Below, piece after piece: positions 42,917 to 54,605 of a stretch of 64,000 nucleotides of DNA; positions within the stretch are counted from its first letter, which is position 1; each line of letters starts with the position of its first letter. Both the position numbers and the translations under genes were made by a program. The stretch comes from Erinaceus europaeus. Its lineage: Eukaryota; Chordata; Mammalia; Eulipotyphla; Erinaceidae. Location of the stretch: positions 111,555,593 through 111,619,592 of the forward strand of contig NC_080171.1 of assembly GCF_950295315.1 (NCBI RefSeq), read 5' to 3'. Under the pieces are notes generated by a model. That model was not told the origin of the DNA and did not search any database. It saw only the letters and a program-made list of their open reading frames with translations.

Positions 42917-45873
42917 ATGGATCCCAGTCACTTTCAAAGCCAGCAACAAGCAGCTCCTGACAGCTTTCAAGCTGTTGGTCCTGCTCTTCGAGTCCTCCAA
43001 CTTAATGTTGAGGGGCTGTCCTTTGCCAAACGTGTTCTTATTGGTCAATTGGCTATACAGCATCAGGCAGATGTTATCTGCCTACAAGAAACACATATAG
43101 CAGTCGATGAAGCTGCTCGATTCACCATCAGTGGATTCGATTTAATATGCTATGATCTCCATCCTAAACATGGCCGAGCCATCTATGCCAAATCGTGTCT
43201 TCTGGACGTTCACCATACGGCCTCTTTGACCTTCTACGACTCCATTACTATTGGAACTATTCAGCTCGTCAATGTATATAAGCCTCCCAGTGCCTCATGG
43301 GATAACGAGGTCCTGCCTAGCCCGAATCACCCAGCCGTTTACATTGGAGACTTTAATAGTCATCACCAAGACTGGGGATATTCCTCCACTCGTGCTGACG
43401 GCTCTATCTTAGCTGACTGGGTTTCAGCGAATGACCTCTCCCTATTATATGATCCCAAAGAGCCAGGCTCTTTTCACAGTGCTAGATGGAATAAAGACTC
43501 GTCACCCGACCTGTGCTGGATTAGCACAGTCAACAGCCAAGCCTTTCCCGCTACGAGACACGTTCTCAAGATCTTCCTGCACAGTCATCACCACCCAGCT
43601 ATCATCCACATTGGTCTCCAGCTCCCACTGATTCTGTGCTCGGTGAAACTAAGATGGAACTTTCGGAAAGCAAACTGGCATCTGTTCAGTGATCTTACCA
43701 ACAAATCTATTCCTGCAATTCCAATTAACTCTATCCCCTCTGAAGATTCCTACAGGCGCTTCCACCAAGCCATCTTCAAAGCAGCTTCCCAAGCCATTCC
43801 TTGTGGAAGACGTGCTAACTATACGCCTTGTCTTGATGCTGAATGCGAGCAACTACTAAAGCAGTATGATGAGTCGGGCGATCCAGATGTGGCTGACCAT
43901 CTCATTGCCTCCCTGGATGCGGCACGCCAAGCCCGCTGGCAACAACTCACAGAAAGTCTGAACTTCACCCACTCAAGTAGGAAGGCCTGGAAGCTTCTTC
44001 ACAGACTGGGTGCTGGTAGCCAACCCCCTCCCGTCTCCCATCCTCCCGTAACTCCAAAATTGGTGGCCAGTCACCTAACTCAAGTTGGACGTGCTAAGAT
44101 CGACCCAGTCTGGAAAAGAGAAATATCCCATGAGTGGTCATCCCACTTCCGGTTATCTTGTCCATCTCCAAAAGTCTCTCCCTTTATACTGTCTGAACTG
44201 GAAGACGCTTTGAAGAGGGTTAAACCGGGAACAGCTGCTGGCTATGATAACATCACCCCAGAACTCATTCTTAACCTGGGTCCCATGGCAAAGAAGTGGC
44301 TCGCTTCATTCCTGTCCCACATCTTGGAATCTGAGTCTATGCCCAAAGTTTGGCGTCGTGCGAAGATTATAGTGGTTTTGAAACCAAAGAAAGACCCAAC
44401 ACTGGCCGCCAGCTATAGACCAATTTCCCTCCTCTCTGTGTTACAAACTCCTTGAGAGGCTGCTTCTGTCACGTATTTCTCATCTTACAGAGAAATTCCT
44501 ATCACTGCCCAAGCTGGTTTCCACCCAGGAAGATCTACCTGCGAACAAGCCCTGGCCCTCTCAACTTACATTGAGAATGGATTCCAGAAGAATTTAAAGA
44601 CGGGTGCTGTCTTTGTTGATCTCACAGCAGCCTATGACATGGTTTGGCACCGTGGTCTCCTAGTCAAGATCTCAAGATACCTGCCTCCATGGGTGGCCAA
44701 CACTATATCGTTTCTTCTCCAAAACAGAAGATTCCGGATGCATCTGGGTGACAAGTGTAGCAGATGGAGACTTGTCTCAAGTGGCCTCCCCCAGGGCTCT
44801 GTTCTGGCTCCGATGCTATTCAATATTTACATCAATGACCTCCCAGAAACTTCTTCAAGGAAGTTCATCTACGCCAATGACATCTGCTGTGCAACTCAGG
44901 CATCCAAGTTTGACATCCTCGAGGAAACACTCACGAAAGACATGTCTCTGATATCTGATTACTGTAAAAAATGGCGACTAAAAACGGTATCATCTGTTTT
45001 CCATCTACACCATGCCTCGGCCTCGCGTGAGCTTAATGTGCAGCTTGGCAATACGAGAATCCAGCATGAAGCCCAGCCAGTCTATCTTGGCGTTACTCTC
45101 GATCGCACCCTGTCATTTCATGAACATCTCACAAAAACTGCAGCAAAGGTGGGCACGAGGAATAACATCATTGCAAGACTGGCCAGCTCCTCATGGGGCG
45201 CGAGCGCTTCCACACTACGATCATCATCTCTGGCATTATGCTATTCCACTGCAGAATACTGTGCCCCAGTATGGTTCCCCATGTCCACTTGGTCGATTCC
45301 AAATTATATTCCTCCATGAGGATAATATCTGGAACTATCCGTTCCACCCCGGTTCCATGGCTGCCAGTTCTTAGCAACATCGCCCCACCAGATATTCATC
45401 GGGATGCAGCATCATCTAAGTTCATTTCCCACGTCTATGCTCGACCGGACCTGCCAATATATGCGGATATCTTCGCCCACCCTGTCCAACGCTTGACGTC
45501 TCGTCACCCAATCTGGTCCCCTACGCCTACACTGAACTTCTCTGTTCCAGACTCTTGGAAACAGAGTTGGCAGTCAGCTGAGGTAAAGAACAAACACCTC
45601 ATCACAGACCCCTGCGAGCGTCAACCCGGCTTTGACCTAGCACGTTATGATTGGGCCCTCCTCAATCGCTATCGAACAGGCCATGGCAGGTGTGCCACTA
45701 TGTTCCATCGCTGGGGAGCCAGAGACGACCCGAACTGCCCCTGTGGCTACAGACAGACTATGACCCACATAGTCAACGACTGCCACCTCTCCAGATTCAA
45801 AGGAGGTCTCGAAACTTTACATCAGGCTCAACCTGACGCTGTTGACTGGCTACGGAAGAAGGGCAAACGCTAG
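42917..45873 (+). pseudogene. LINE polyprotein (APE endonuclease, RT, CCHC), broken
   Basis: First frame (42917-44455) is open for 512 residues: endonuclease with LQLNVEGL (residue 27), LQETH (56-60), GDFNSHHQDWG (144-154), SPDL (196-199) and SHHHP at 223-227 where active enzymes have S-D-H; then RT start (KPGTAAGYDNITPE, ASYRPISLLS). A frameshift near 44440 ends it; a second near 44500 returns to frame; a 7-bp deletion near 45278 (versus the 25-kb copy) breaks it again. The middle part has AVFVDLTAAYD, GLPQGSVLAPMLFN and YANDI at 44870, an altered Y-A-D-D, so the catalytic site is lost. The last part (to 45873) has CPCGYRQTMTHIVNDC. ATG 42917 is the first in this frame after the ribozyme. 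Cannot mobilise itself. Confidence 0.9.
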
Positions 45874-45880
45874 AAGAAGA
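45871..45880 (+). repeat. Stop codon and (AAG)n-type tail of LINE
   Basis: TAG followed by AAGAAGA. All four copies end in this kind of GAA/AAG run right after the stop, so the element's 3' end is a trinucleotide repeat, not poly(A). Confidence 0.85.
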
Positions 45881-45891
45881 ACTTAAGGTCT
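45881..45891. repeat. TSD (right) of full-length LINE
   Basis: ACTTAAGGTCT, pairs with 42815-42825. Confidence 0.95.
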
Positions 45892-46735
45892 AGCTGTCAA
45901 GCCTCAAAGTTGAAAGAAAATTGTCCTCAAGAGTCTCTTATACATTCAAATTCTATGTTTGTTCTGCAGTCTATATCTATGGTGATGTTCTGCCAAAGTC
46001 AAGGAGAAACAAAGGACAGGCCACTTTATCACATACTCACTTTGAATGTTTCTTACCATACTTCCACAAGTGAGATGTGATTTGCAGTTCTTAACCGAAG
46101 TTCTTGACCTCAGACTATTAACTTTATAGAAGTATCTTTATACTTTGGTAGTGTTATCGCTTTGTCAGAGGTTGTTCTTGCCTATAAGGAAGCCATGAAT
46201 CATAGTCTATGGTTCCCCTTTACTTCTTCCTTTAGTTCTTAGAAGTTCAGAAAAATCCAAGTTCTTCTTCCCCTGAGAGGGTCTCTTGTAGAGAAGTGAT
46301 AAAACTGCTCCCTTGAAAGCAGACTCTTGCCACAATGAATTCACTCCACTTCCTGAGTAAGGAAGGCTAATGTACAGAAACTTAACCAACAGCGCCTGAG
46401 GAAGTTATATGTCATTTTAGGAACTGACGTTACATCCCAGAGAAAGGCCCAAGTCAGGATATTTTGAGGCCTTCCTTAATCCAGTATGGGGCAGAACTAT
46501 TTTGTTAGCTAAAGAAGAGAAATTTGCATGAAAGAAGCTTGCGTCACATTTGAAGTAACCAGACAAATGTCTGTGAGGTCTATGTTAACATCTGTGTGAG
46601 AGGCTATAAGAATCTATTTCTCCTGATGGGCACATCTTACACATCATCGATATCTTGGGGGCAGGTGAAATCCAAAATAAAACACAAAGGGTTTGGTAAG
46701 CATTTTAGCTTTAGATGAAAAGGAATGTCCTGGGT
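45892..46735. other. Unassigned sequence
   Basis: 0.8 kb; no gene or repeat recognised. Confidence 0.4.
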
Positions 46736-46737
46736 TT

Positions 46738-47300
46738 CTTTTTTATTGTTATATGTGATTTAATAATTATCAATGAGATTATGAAATAAGAGGAATACAA
46801 TTCCATATATAATGCCCACCACCAGAGTTCCACATTCCATCCTTTCTGTTGTAAATTTTCCTATTCTTTAACCCTCTGGGAGTATGGGCCAAAGATCTTT
46901 ATGGGGTGCAGAAGGTGGAAGGTGTGGCTTCTGTAATTGCTTCTCAGTTGAGCATAGGCATTCACGAGTCGATCCATACTCCCAGCATGTTTCTATCTGT
47001 GCCTAGTCGGGTAAGGGCCTGGGGAGGTGAGGTTCCAGAGGACATCAATGAGGTTTTTTTTTTGCCCGGGGAAGTCATGTTGGCTTCATGGTAGCATGCT
47101 CAATTAGGTGGCTGAAAAGAACTGAGATACAAAGCAGAACAAATTATTTAATAATCAGGAACCTAAAGGAAAAAATAGAGCAGATGAGATTTGGGGTCTA
47201 TATTCTGGAAAAAGTCAATACATCTATTTTAGGTATATTTCAAGGGGCCCATGACTTTACTAATTTTGCCTGACTTTGGCAGCTAACATGCAGTTAGGCT
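46738..47300 (-). mobile_element. X family copy
   Basis: ttatatgtgatttaataatt, tgcccaccaccagagttcca, accctctgggagtatgggcc, tggggtgcagaaggtggaag, agtcgatccatactcccagc, ggggcccatgactttacta in antisense. Middle-aged. Confidence 0.8.
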
Positions 47301-47347
47301 TAAGACAAGATAACTGGAATCTAGGAAGGGGAGTATCTCTGCATGTT

Positions 47348-47349
<2 letters not shown>

Positions 47350-47411
<62 letters not shown>
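47350..47411. repeat. (AT)n microsatellite, 31 units
   Basis: Uninterrupted alternating AT from 47350 to 47411. Self-complementary and likely highly polymorphic. The frame over it is spurious. Confidence 0.98.
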
Positions 47412-47413
<2 letters not shown>

Positions 47414-48127
47414 TTGTTTTTTTTGTAATCAATGGAACTTTTCCTATTCCAGTAGCTGGACCAAAATTCCTGCAGCTTTATCCTCTTTTCTCTGAATTTC
47501 ACTTCACAGGAAGAAAGTTACCAGTTGTTACTTTCCAAGCCACTGGAGATCCAGAGAGGAGCAAGCAGAAAAGTGTTTGATCCAGAAACAGGGACCCAGG
47601 TCCTCTGCCCAGAAGTTGCAACCAATACAATGTTCCAATTTTGGATAGTCTGCCAAAGTCACAATGAGAACTCTGAAATGGGTGTCACAAGTTGACCCCA
47701 GACTGCCTAAAAATTGCAAGAACTTGGAGTCCATTGTAAGAAATTTCCTGGGAATATTGTTTCCTAATCTTAACTATCTTGGTACGTTACTTCAGTGTTC
47801 ATGAACCTCCCTAGAGCTACTCATGACCATGAATGTATGTTCCAGGCCAGCATTGGGGAGAAGTCTGGATTAATTGGGACTTTACCTCTTTACTCTTTAT
47901 CTGTAACCTCTTAACCTTTCCCATACAGGTCCCCAAGGAATTACACATTTGAGTTAATCAAGAGTGCATAGTTAACCATGTGAAGGTGTAAAGACTTGGG
48001 AGCCTCAGTGTCTGAAATCTCTGATGTATTCTCCTCTTCTTCTTGGTTCCTGAGGTCACATCTGACACCACAGTAATCATCTATATAAGATCTGTATACC
48101 CATTTTGTTTTCCTTTTCAGTTATAAT
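47412..48127. other. Unassigned sequence
   Basis: 0.7 kb; no gene or repeat recognised. Confidence 0.4.
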
Positions 48128-48141
48128 AATCACAGAGGCAG

Positions 48142-48290
48142 CCCCCAGTCCTCACCTGCAGGGGGAAAGTTTCACAAGTTTGAAGCAGTACTGCAGGTAT
48201 CTCTCTGTTTCTCTTGATCTTTATCTTCCCCACTTCCTCTTTATTTCTCTCTATATATATCCAATAAATAAATGAATGAAATTTTTAAAA
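48142..48290 (+). mobile_element. SINE-A, 5'-truncated, with TSD
   Basis: Begins inside the body (cccccagtcctcacctgcag), then gggggaaagtttcacaagtt, gaagcagtactgcaggtatc, CT stretch and (AAAT)n. AATCACAGAGGCAG (48128-48141) and AATCACAGAAGCAG (48291-48304) flank it. The tRNA promoter is missing, showing truncation during insertion. Confidence 0.88.
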
Positions 48291-48304
48291 AATCACAGAA
48301 GCAG

Positions 48305-48844
48305 TGATGATTCATTTGTATCCAGAAAAGTGAGTGTATAGTCTGACACTGATAATGACAACTTGGTAGGGGACCTCTCTCCCATCAGAACCCATCTCCA
48401 AATGTGCCTGAGCTATCTGGAGGTCAAGATGCATCCTTCACTGTGGGGTCAAAAAATGCCTCTCCCCTCCCCTTACCCAGTCTTCACTCTGTTCCTACCC
48501 CTGCAACTGAATGACCATGGATGTTTCATTCCTGCCACCGAATCAAAACTGCTGTAACTCTGGAGAATTTTGCCTTGCTCCTGAGCCACAAAGTTCATCT
48601 TCCTCCCTGTATTCAACTTCCTTTCAGTTACTCTTCCTTCATAGTTAGCAAGTGCGTTTACTGCACAGAGAGTCCAAGCCTTTGGTGTTTGTTGACATGG
48701 AATAAGGTCTTTCTTTGCCATGAAATTCAGTGTTACCTGAGTTCCTTTAACAGCTCTGCTAGGGAATGACTAGCATTAATTATCAATGTTTTTTGTGGGA
48801 AAAGGAAAGCCCAATCTGCTCGCCTACATGATTTTATCATTCTG
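48305..48844. other. Unassigned sequence
   Basis: No gene or repeat recognised. The opposing 82-residue frames at 48473-48769 have no known domain. Confidence 0.4.
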
Positions 48845-48993
48845 AGTCTCTTCTTCATGCAGAGACAGAGAGGAAGGGCCCACCACACAGTACTGAAGCT
48901 TATTCTGGTGCCATTACACCTCCCATTGTGATGATAGCACCTCTCACATGGCAAGTAATGTTCCATACTAGGTGAGCTATCTCTCTGGGCCCT
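48845..48993 (-). mobile_element. SINE-D copy
   Basis: gagacagagaggaagggccc, acacagtactgaagcttatt, and gtgagctatctctctgggcc, the reverse complement of a tRNA-like head. Confidence 0.6.
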
Positions 48994-49439
48994 CAGTGAC
49001 CTTTCTCTAAACCTCTGTTGTTATTATGGGATATAAACTACTCTTTAGAAATGGACTTCCCTCACACTTCCTTATAAAACCTCAAATGAAAATTAGTCCA
49101 CTAAACCTATATCATGCAGGGCTCCAATTTCATTTCCTTGCTCCATGCTCTCTCTACTATCACATCAACTCAGCACCTATGACAGGAAGTCACAGCCACT
49201 ATCAGTTCTCTCCTATACCCCTAGTACCTTCCCAAAGAAAAGCCAAGGGCCATTTTGGCTCTTGTAGTGTAGCAGAGGAGTAAGAGGGAACAGGGCAAAG
49301 GACACAAAGGCCCCCTCTTCTCTCTGCTGGTTGGGTTCTAGACTGATGTCTACATGGAAGAATTATAAGAGAGACAACCATGTTCAGGAAGAGGAGCATT
49401 TCCTGAGACAAAAGGATAGAAAAGAGAAGGAAATATATG

Positions 49440-49562
49440 TTTTAGAGGCATGCAGATGAAGAGAGGAAGAGAGAGGGAGTAAGAGAGAGAAAAGGAAAGA
49501 GAGAGAGAGAGAAGGAGAGACAGAGGCAGAGAAAAGGCAGAGGGAGAGAGAGAAAAGAGAGG
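49440..49562. repeat. (GA)-rich low-complexity
   Basis: Purine-rich tract dominated by GA and GAGA units, interrupted by short C/T bases. Confidence 0.85.
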
Positions 49563-49667
49563 CCCCGAGTTTCTCTGTCTACTAAGTTTTATAGTGTGTT
49601 CAGGATATGCGGGACCCTAAAGGGCTTTACATCAGCCATTGTCTTCAGGTCTTTACATCTGTATTTT

Positions 49668-49882
49668 TAAAATTCAGTTAACTAACTAATTAATCATTGT
49701 GTAGAGACAAAGAGAAATTGATAGGGAAGAGACAGAGATGGAGAGAGACACCTGCAGGTCTACTTCACCACTCATGAAGCTTTCCTCCTGCAAGTGAAGA
49801 CCAAGGGCTTGAAACTGAGCCCTTGTACACTGTACTATGTATGTGCTCTTAGCCAGGTATGCCACCACCTAAGCCCCACAGC
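49668..49882 (-). mobile_element. SINE-A, older short form
   Basis: tgtgtagagacaaagagaaa, acacctgcaggtctacttca, agggcttgaaactgagccct, gtatgccaccacctaagccc in antisense. Confidence 0.8.
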
Positions 49883-49889
49883 TGTATTT

Positions 49890-51615
49890 ATCTACATTTT
49901 CTGGCCAGAGCAGTCCAGAAGAGATGCTGGTATAGAATGCAGACACATTGTTGCTTTTGGCCCTTTTTCCTGCCTACCTTCCTTTAGAAGAGTCTTTACC
50001 TAAGCAAACAGACCCCTAAGACTAGAATCACCAGTCTTGCTTTAGGTATCTTACTGGTGTCCTCCATCAATCATTCTCCTCCTGCGAGATGCCAGTGCAT
50101 TAGTGCTCTGCTGTCTTGGACAAAAGCCTCTCCCCTGCTACATAATGCCCCTTTCCCATGGTTCCCAGAACAAGAACTCTTTGAGGAAGCGATGCCACTT
50201 TGGATTGGCCTTAAGGCAGATTACTTCAGATGCAGCCAGCCTTTTTGCACTTGGTTCAATACCCTTTGTTCATTATTGTGCGAAGAAGTTATCTCTGCTT
50301 TGAGTTTTACTGCTAAAGAAACACTCCTGTTATTCTCCCTTTGCTGTGTACAGAAGGAGGAGAAGGAGAAGGGAGGATGTGGTGGGGCTTTTCTGTCACA
50401 CAAACAATAGACACATTTTTAACAAAGGAAGACAGATGCTCAGTGGAAGGGTCGTAAAGATAATTACGCCCTCCAGGCAAGGATCACAGAGCTGTTGCTA
50501 AGATTCATGTGTTTCTTGGTAATTTCTTCCATAAAAGCTGGACATATTTCTGACCCCAGGAAGCAGACAGTGTCCCTTTGGCACTTAGATGATTTAGGGC
50601 AAGAGGAGAGAGATCAGTATCAGCATAGCTTAGCCTTTGCTGATTATCAGTTCCAGTCAAATTAATTACCATGACTTGTAGCACATGTTTATGATAGAAT
50701 GTGTTAGTACAAAAGCCACTTTTAAGTGATAATTAAGGAGAGAAATTTTGAGACTTTGCAGTTCTGAGGCCAGACACTCCAAAGCAGAGTTTGCTGAGTC
50801 CTGCAGCAAACACATTTACGGATACCACAGATGCTTCCCTGCAAAGATGAAGAGCAAGGTAGACAGTTTCTGTTTCCAATAATTGAGAAGTCATTGCCAT
50901 GAGTGATTTTTCTATGTCACTACTCTGGCCCTTCCATTTGTCTGCCTGCATTTCCCAATGAATTATGTCAGTGATTTCACAAGATTTAAAACTAATGAAT
51001 GCTTCTCCCTTCTAGATGAAATCTTGCAGAGTTCTCCTAATTAAATACTGAACAGCTGAAGGGAGAAAGAGTGCCTGATTAGTTAAATAAGAGGACGCTG
51101 GATCTGTCCTGGACACATAGAGCAATTCCTAAAACAAAAGTCATGGTGGATGTATGCAGGCGGACATTCCTTGTGTTTGCATGTTGCACCTGTGCATAGA
51201 ACCAAATTTCATTAGCTACTAAACCACATATTTGTTTTTTTCCCCTGGGAGGGGCTGCATGTGACACAGGAGTTCTGCTTTAGAGTCAGCACAAGGAGAA
51301 ATTATGTACAATCACAATTAAACTGGGTGACTCACTTCTCAGGAAAAAGGGGAGAAGGTGATTCAGACAAAGTGTCTTTTCCAGGTCCACAAAGCTCTTG
51401 TATTCCATCCTCCGCTTAAACAGATCAGCTTCTGCCTTGAATGTGATTAGTGGGAGTGTCATGGAAAGCCATGCTGAAAGAAAAGCATGCATTTAAAACT
51501 GTGTTGGAAGAAAAAAAAAATAAAGAGTTTCCCTCTATTTTTCTAATGTTCTCCAGTTGGGCCTTTACAACTTAGGCTTTCAGAAGACAGATCAACAGGA
51601 GAACAATCAAGAGTT
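49890..51615. other. Unassigned sequence
   Basis: About 1.7 kb without repeats that I recognise. The 117-residue frame at 50057-50410 has no domain, and I see no splice or codon evidence for an exon. A candidate for conservation checks. Confidence 0.45.
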
Positions 51616-51623
51616 AGTGAAAG

Positions 51624-51915
51624 GGAGTCGAGTGGTGGTGCAGCGGGTTAAGTGCACATGGCGTAAAGCACAAGGACCAGCATAAGGATATCAGTTCAAG
51701 CCCCCGGCTCCCCACCTGCAGGGGAGTCGCCTCACAGGCAGTAAAGCAGGTCTGCAGGTGTCTTTCTCTCCCCCTCTCTGTCTTCCCCTCTTCTCTCCAT
51801 TCTTTTCTGTCCTATTTAATAACAATGACATCAATAGCAACAACAACAATAAAAAACAATAAGGGCAACAAAAAAGGAAAATAAATAAATAAAATATTTT
51901 TTAAAATATTTAAAA
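51624..51915 (+). mobile_element. SINE-A, short form, near complete, with TSD
   Basis: ggagtcgagtggtggtgcag, cgggttaagtgcacatggcg, atcagttcaagcccccggct, cccacctgcaggggagtcgc, aggtctgcaggtgtctttct, CT block, (AAC)n, (AAAT)n. AGTGAAAG at 51616-51623 recurs after the tail near 51920. Confidence 0.93.
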
Positions 51916-52001
51916 AAGAGTGAAAGTACGCATCACACATATATGGGAGGACTTAGAGGGTGGGGTGAACATTGTGTGTATATGTAAATGTGTTTGTGTT
52001 T

Positions 52002-52033
<32 letters not shown>
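52002..52033. repeat. (TG)n microsatellite
   Basis: About 16 TG units following looser TG-rich sequence from 51973. Confidence 0.93.
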
Positions 52034-52177
52034 CATGCTTAATCTCCTTTAAAACCTTTTTATTCTTATTCATAAGTTTTTACCTTTATTTTTGTCTAAC
52101 CCTTGAAATAGCCTTCTTTAATTGTGTGCATAGATACATAAGCTTGGGTGTGACAAAAGGTCTTTAGTTTGGCCTTT

Positions 52178-52335
52178 TTTTTACTTTATTTTTTTCTTTA
52201 TTGAGGAGATTAATGGTTTACAGTCAACAGTAAGATACAGAAGGATACAGAAAAAACATTTCTCAGTTTTCCATGAAACACTTTCAACCCCCACCTAGGT
52301 CCTCTTCCACCATCATGTTCCAGGACCTCTTCTTG
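52178..52335 (-). mobile_element. L1 3' end, short
   Basis: ttctttattgaggagattaa, tggtttacagtcaacagtaa, cccccacctaggtcctcttc, accatcatgttccaggacct in antisense. Confidence 0.82.
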
Positions 52336-53860
52336 AAAATCTAGATTCATATTTATATGGACATTTGTCCCATTTCCTGTACAATTTCTGGGATCTCTTC
52401 AGCTTAACCTAATAGATTCACATCTCACTTCTCATGCTGTTCCTGCTACTCTTGGGTTTATTACTGTGCAGTTTTGGTTTCAAAAACATTGAATTCCTAT
52501 ATGGATTGATCATGTTAATTTGTGATATATGCTGACATTTACTATGTCTCAGCATCACTGGTTCCTATAGAATTCTTATGTTGTAGTTTTTGGACACAAA
52601 ATAACGGTTCAGAAATTCCAAGCAGAACAGGTTTAGAACATCTTGCTTTCTTGTTTGCATAACTGACACTGTGGAGGAAACTCACAAACTAGAACAAAAT
52701 CTGAGTCAACATTTCTGAATAAAACATTAATCCTAGAGTCTTGCAAAGACAGATTTCATAATATGAGTCTATATTTCCTAACATCTTTATCTCATGACTG
52801 GAGTGGGGACAATTGGTTGGCAGGTAATGACACTTATTTGAAACAATGGTATGCCCAGGACAGTGCTTCCTGAGAAGTGTCACTTTGGCATGTGAATTAT
52901 ATTTAACTAAGGTTTAACTAAGGGGCTCTGTAGCCTCAAGAGAAACTACCACCACTCCTTACTCCATCAACTTCACACTACTTAGCAGCAGGCCCAGATT
53001 CCATGATCCTGGGGTGTCAACTGCATTCTTAATGGAGTCAGTATCCGATGGTTAGATACAGAAACTTGAGTGAGGAGAGCAAATATTTCTCATCAACAAA
53101 AACTGGTTTGTTAGCAACATGCATGCCTGGACATTCACAGAGAAATTAGAGACATTGACTTGACGTATCTATTATATTTCCCTGACAGCAACACCATATT
53201 TCTAGTGGCAATCAAGGGTTTGCTCTATCTTGTCTTGCAAATTTTGAACTAGAGGAGAGGCAGTCTTTGAGAGCCTCCCTTGGGCATACCCTTAGTCACT
53301 ACACAGGAAATAATATCTGCAATAGACAAAGGAGAAGCAGCTAGCTGTTGAGAAGCAGAGAGAGAGCTGAGGACTCTTCAGCATCTACAACCCTTAAAAC
53401 TTCTTCTGCATCTCTTGGCAGTGAAGGTGAAGTGAGTTCTTCTATATGTCATACTGTGATAGACTTAGAAGTGCTGGGGAGAAAGCTAATTATCCTCTGC
53501 CCTTTTAGGTCCCTAAGGCTGGGAAATAATTAAATTGACAAAAGAGAGATTAATAAAAGGAAAGACAAGCTTTAGTTATGTGAGCAAGGAAGCCCATATG
53601 TAAACTAATCTCCTCACTTTATTTACGTTATACAGTCTCCAGAAAGGGTACACAATTTTTAGGAGGGAATGACAGAACAAAAATCTATGCAATTTAAATA
53701 TAAAGGGATTTTGTAAGGTTTATTTAACTGTGCTTTGGAAATAGACCTTATCAGGAATCACTAAAATTTTTATGATTGCTTAACAGCTGACTGGAATCTT
53801 CACAAAAGACAAATAAGGGATTTTTATATGAAATATTATCAAATATTCTTTTTTATTTTA
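52336..53860. other. Unassigned sequence
   Basis: 1.5 kb without recognised gene or repeat. Confidence 0.4.
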
Positions 53861-53862
53861 TT

Positions 53863-54076
53863 TTATTTATTTTTCTTGATTTTTTATTATCTTTATTTAT
53901 TTATTTTATTTGAGTGATAGCGAGGGAGAGAAACAGAGAGACATCTGCAACACTGACATTTGTGGTGAAACACTCACAAAGATTTCCCCCTGTAGGTGGG
54001 GACTGGGGGGGTTGAACCCTGGTCCTTGTGAATTGTAACATGTGTGCTCAGTCAGGTGCATCACCACCTGAACTCC
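53863..54076 (-). mobile_element. SINE-A, older short form
   Basis: (TTTA)n, gagagaaacagagagacatc, ccccctgtaggtggggactg, ggggttgaaccctggtcctt, gtgcatcaccacctgaactc in antisense. Confidence 0.83.
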
Positions 54077-54109
54077 ATTTTTTAATTAGTGATTTAATAA
54101 TGACCTTGA

Positions 54110-54605
54110 AAGAATCTAGAAATGCTAGTTTAATAGTGTATGTGCAGTCCAAAGTTAATAATTCTACCATTCAACATAATCAAAATATGGAATCAACTTA
54201 GATAACCATTAACAGATGACTGAATTAAAATGTTGTGGAATACATATTCAATGGTATGTTACACTGGATTAAAAATGACATTGTGTCATCCTGGAAAAAA
54301 CAGATGGAGTTGGAGGTGATTGTGCTAAATGAAATAAGAAGTAAAAAATAACGACCTGTAGTTTCACTTATATTTGGAATATGGATCAGGAAAATAAGTG
54401 AATTGATCACAAAATTAGTACTCAAATTGTCTTTTGTAAAATCTTCTGTTGATTTTCAATGGGGAGGATAGAATATGACAGAAAACCTTTGGTAATGGAT
54501 GCAGTTAATTGCACATATATGTGTGCTAATATGATACTACACCCCTCAATTGTATAACTTTGTAAATAAATGCTAAGTAAAATTTAATTTTGCAAAATAT
54601 TAAAA
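54110..54605 (+). mobile_element. Old L1 3' UTR
   Basis: caacttagataaccattaac, aatgttgtggaatacatatt, gatggagttggaggtgattg, gctaaatgaaataagaagta, atatgatactacacccctca, ending in A/T-rich sequence. Resembles old L1M 3' ends. Confidence 0.65.

Larger units (their letters stand above)
42826..45880 (+). mobile_element. Full-length Jockey/CR1/I-type non-LTR retrotransposon
   Basis: 3055 bp with perfect 11-bp TSDs. Layout: 70-nt HDV-like ribozyme (42826-42895), a 21-nt spacer, one long ORF (42917 to a stop at 45871-45873) with APE endonuclease, reverse transcriptase and C-terminal CCHC region, and a 3' end of only AGAAGA-type tail after the stop. No ORF1, RNase H or ordinary 3' UTR. Single-ORF compact layout recalls RTE, but the RT block B (GLPQGSVLAP...) is of Jockey/CR1/I type. 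Four copies occur in 64 kb. Clade placement needs a phylogeny. Confidence 0.93.

Noticed and set aside
42742..42960. 72-codon frame starting before and running through the LINE 5' end
   Set aside because: It crosses the TSD and the ribozyme; it is an incidental upstream frame, and the element ORF is in another frame.
50057..50410. 117-codon frame in quiet DNA as a possible exon
   Set aside because: No domain, no clear splice sites and a Cys/Ser/Leu-rich composition consistent with chance; conservation would be needed.
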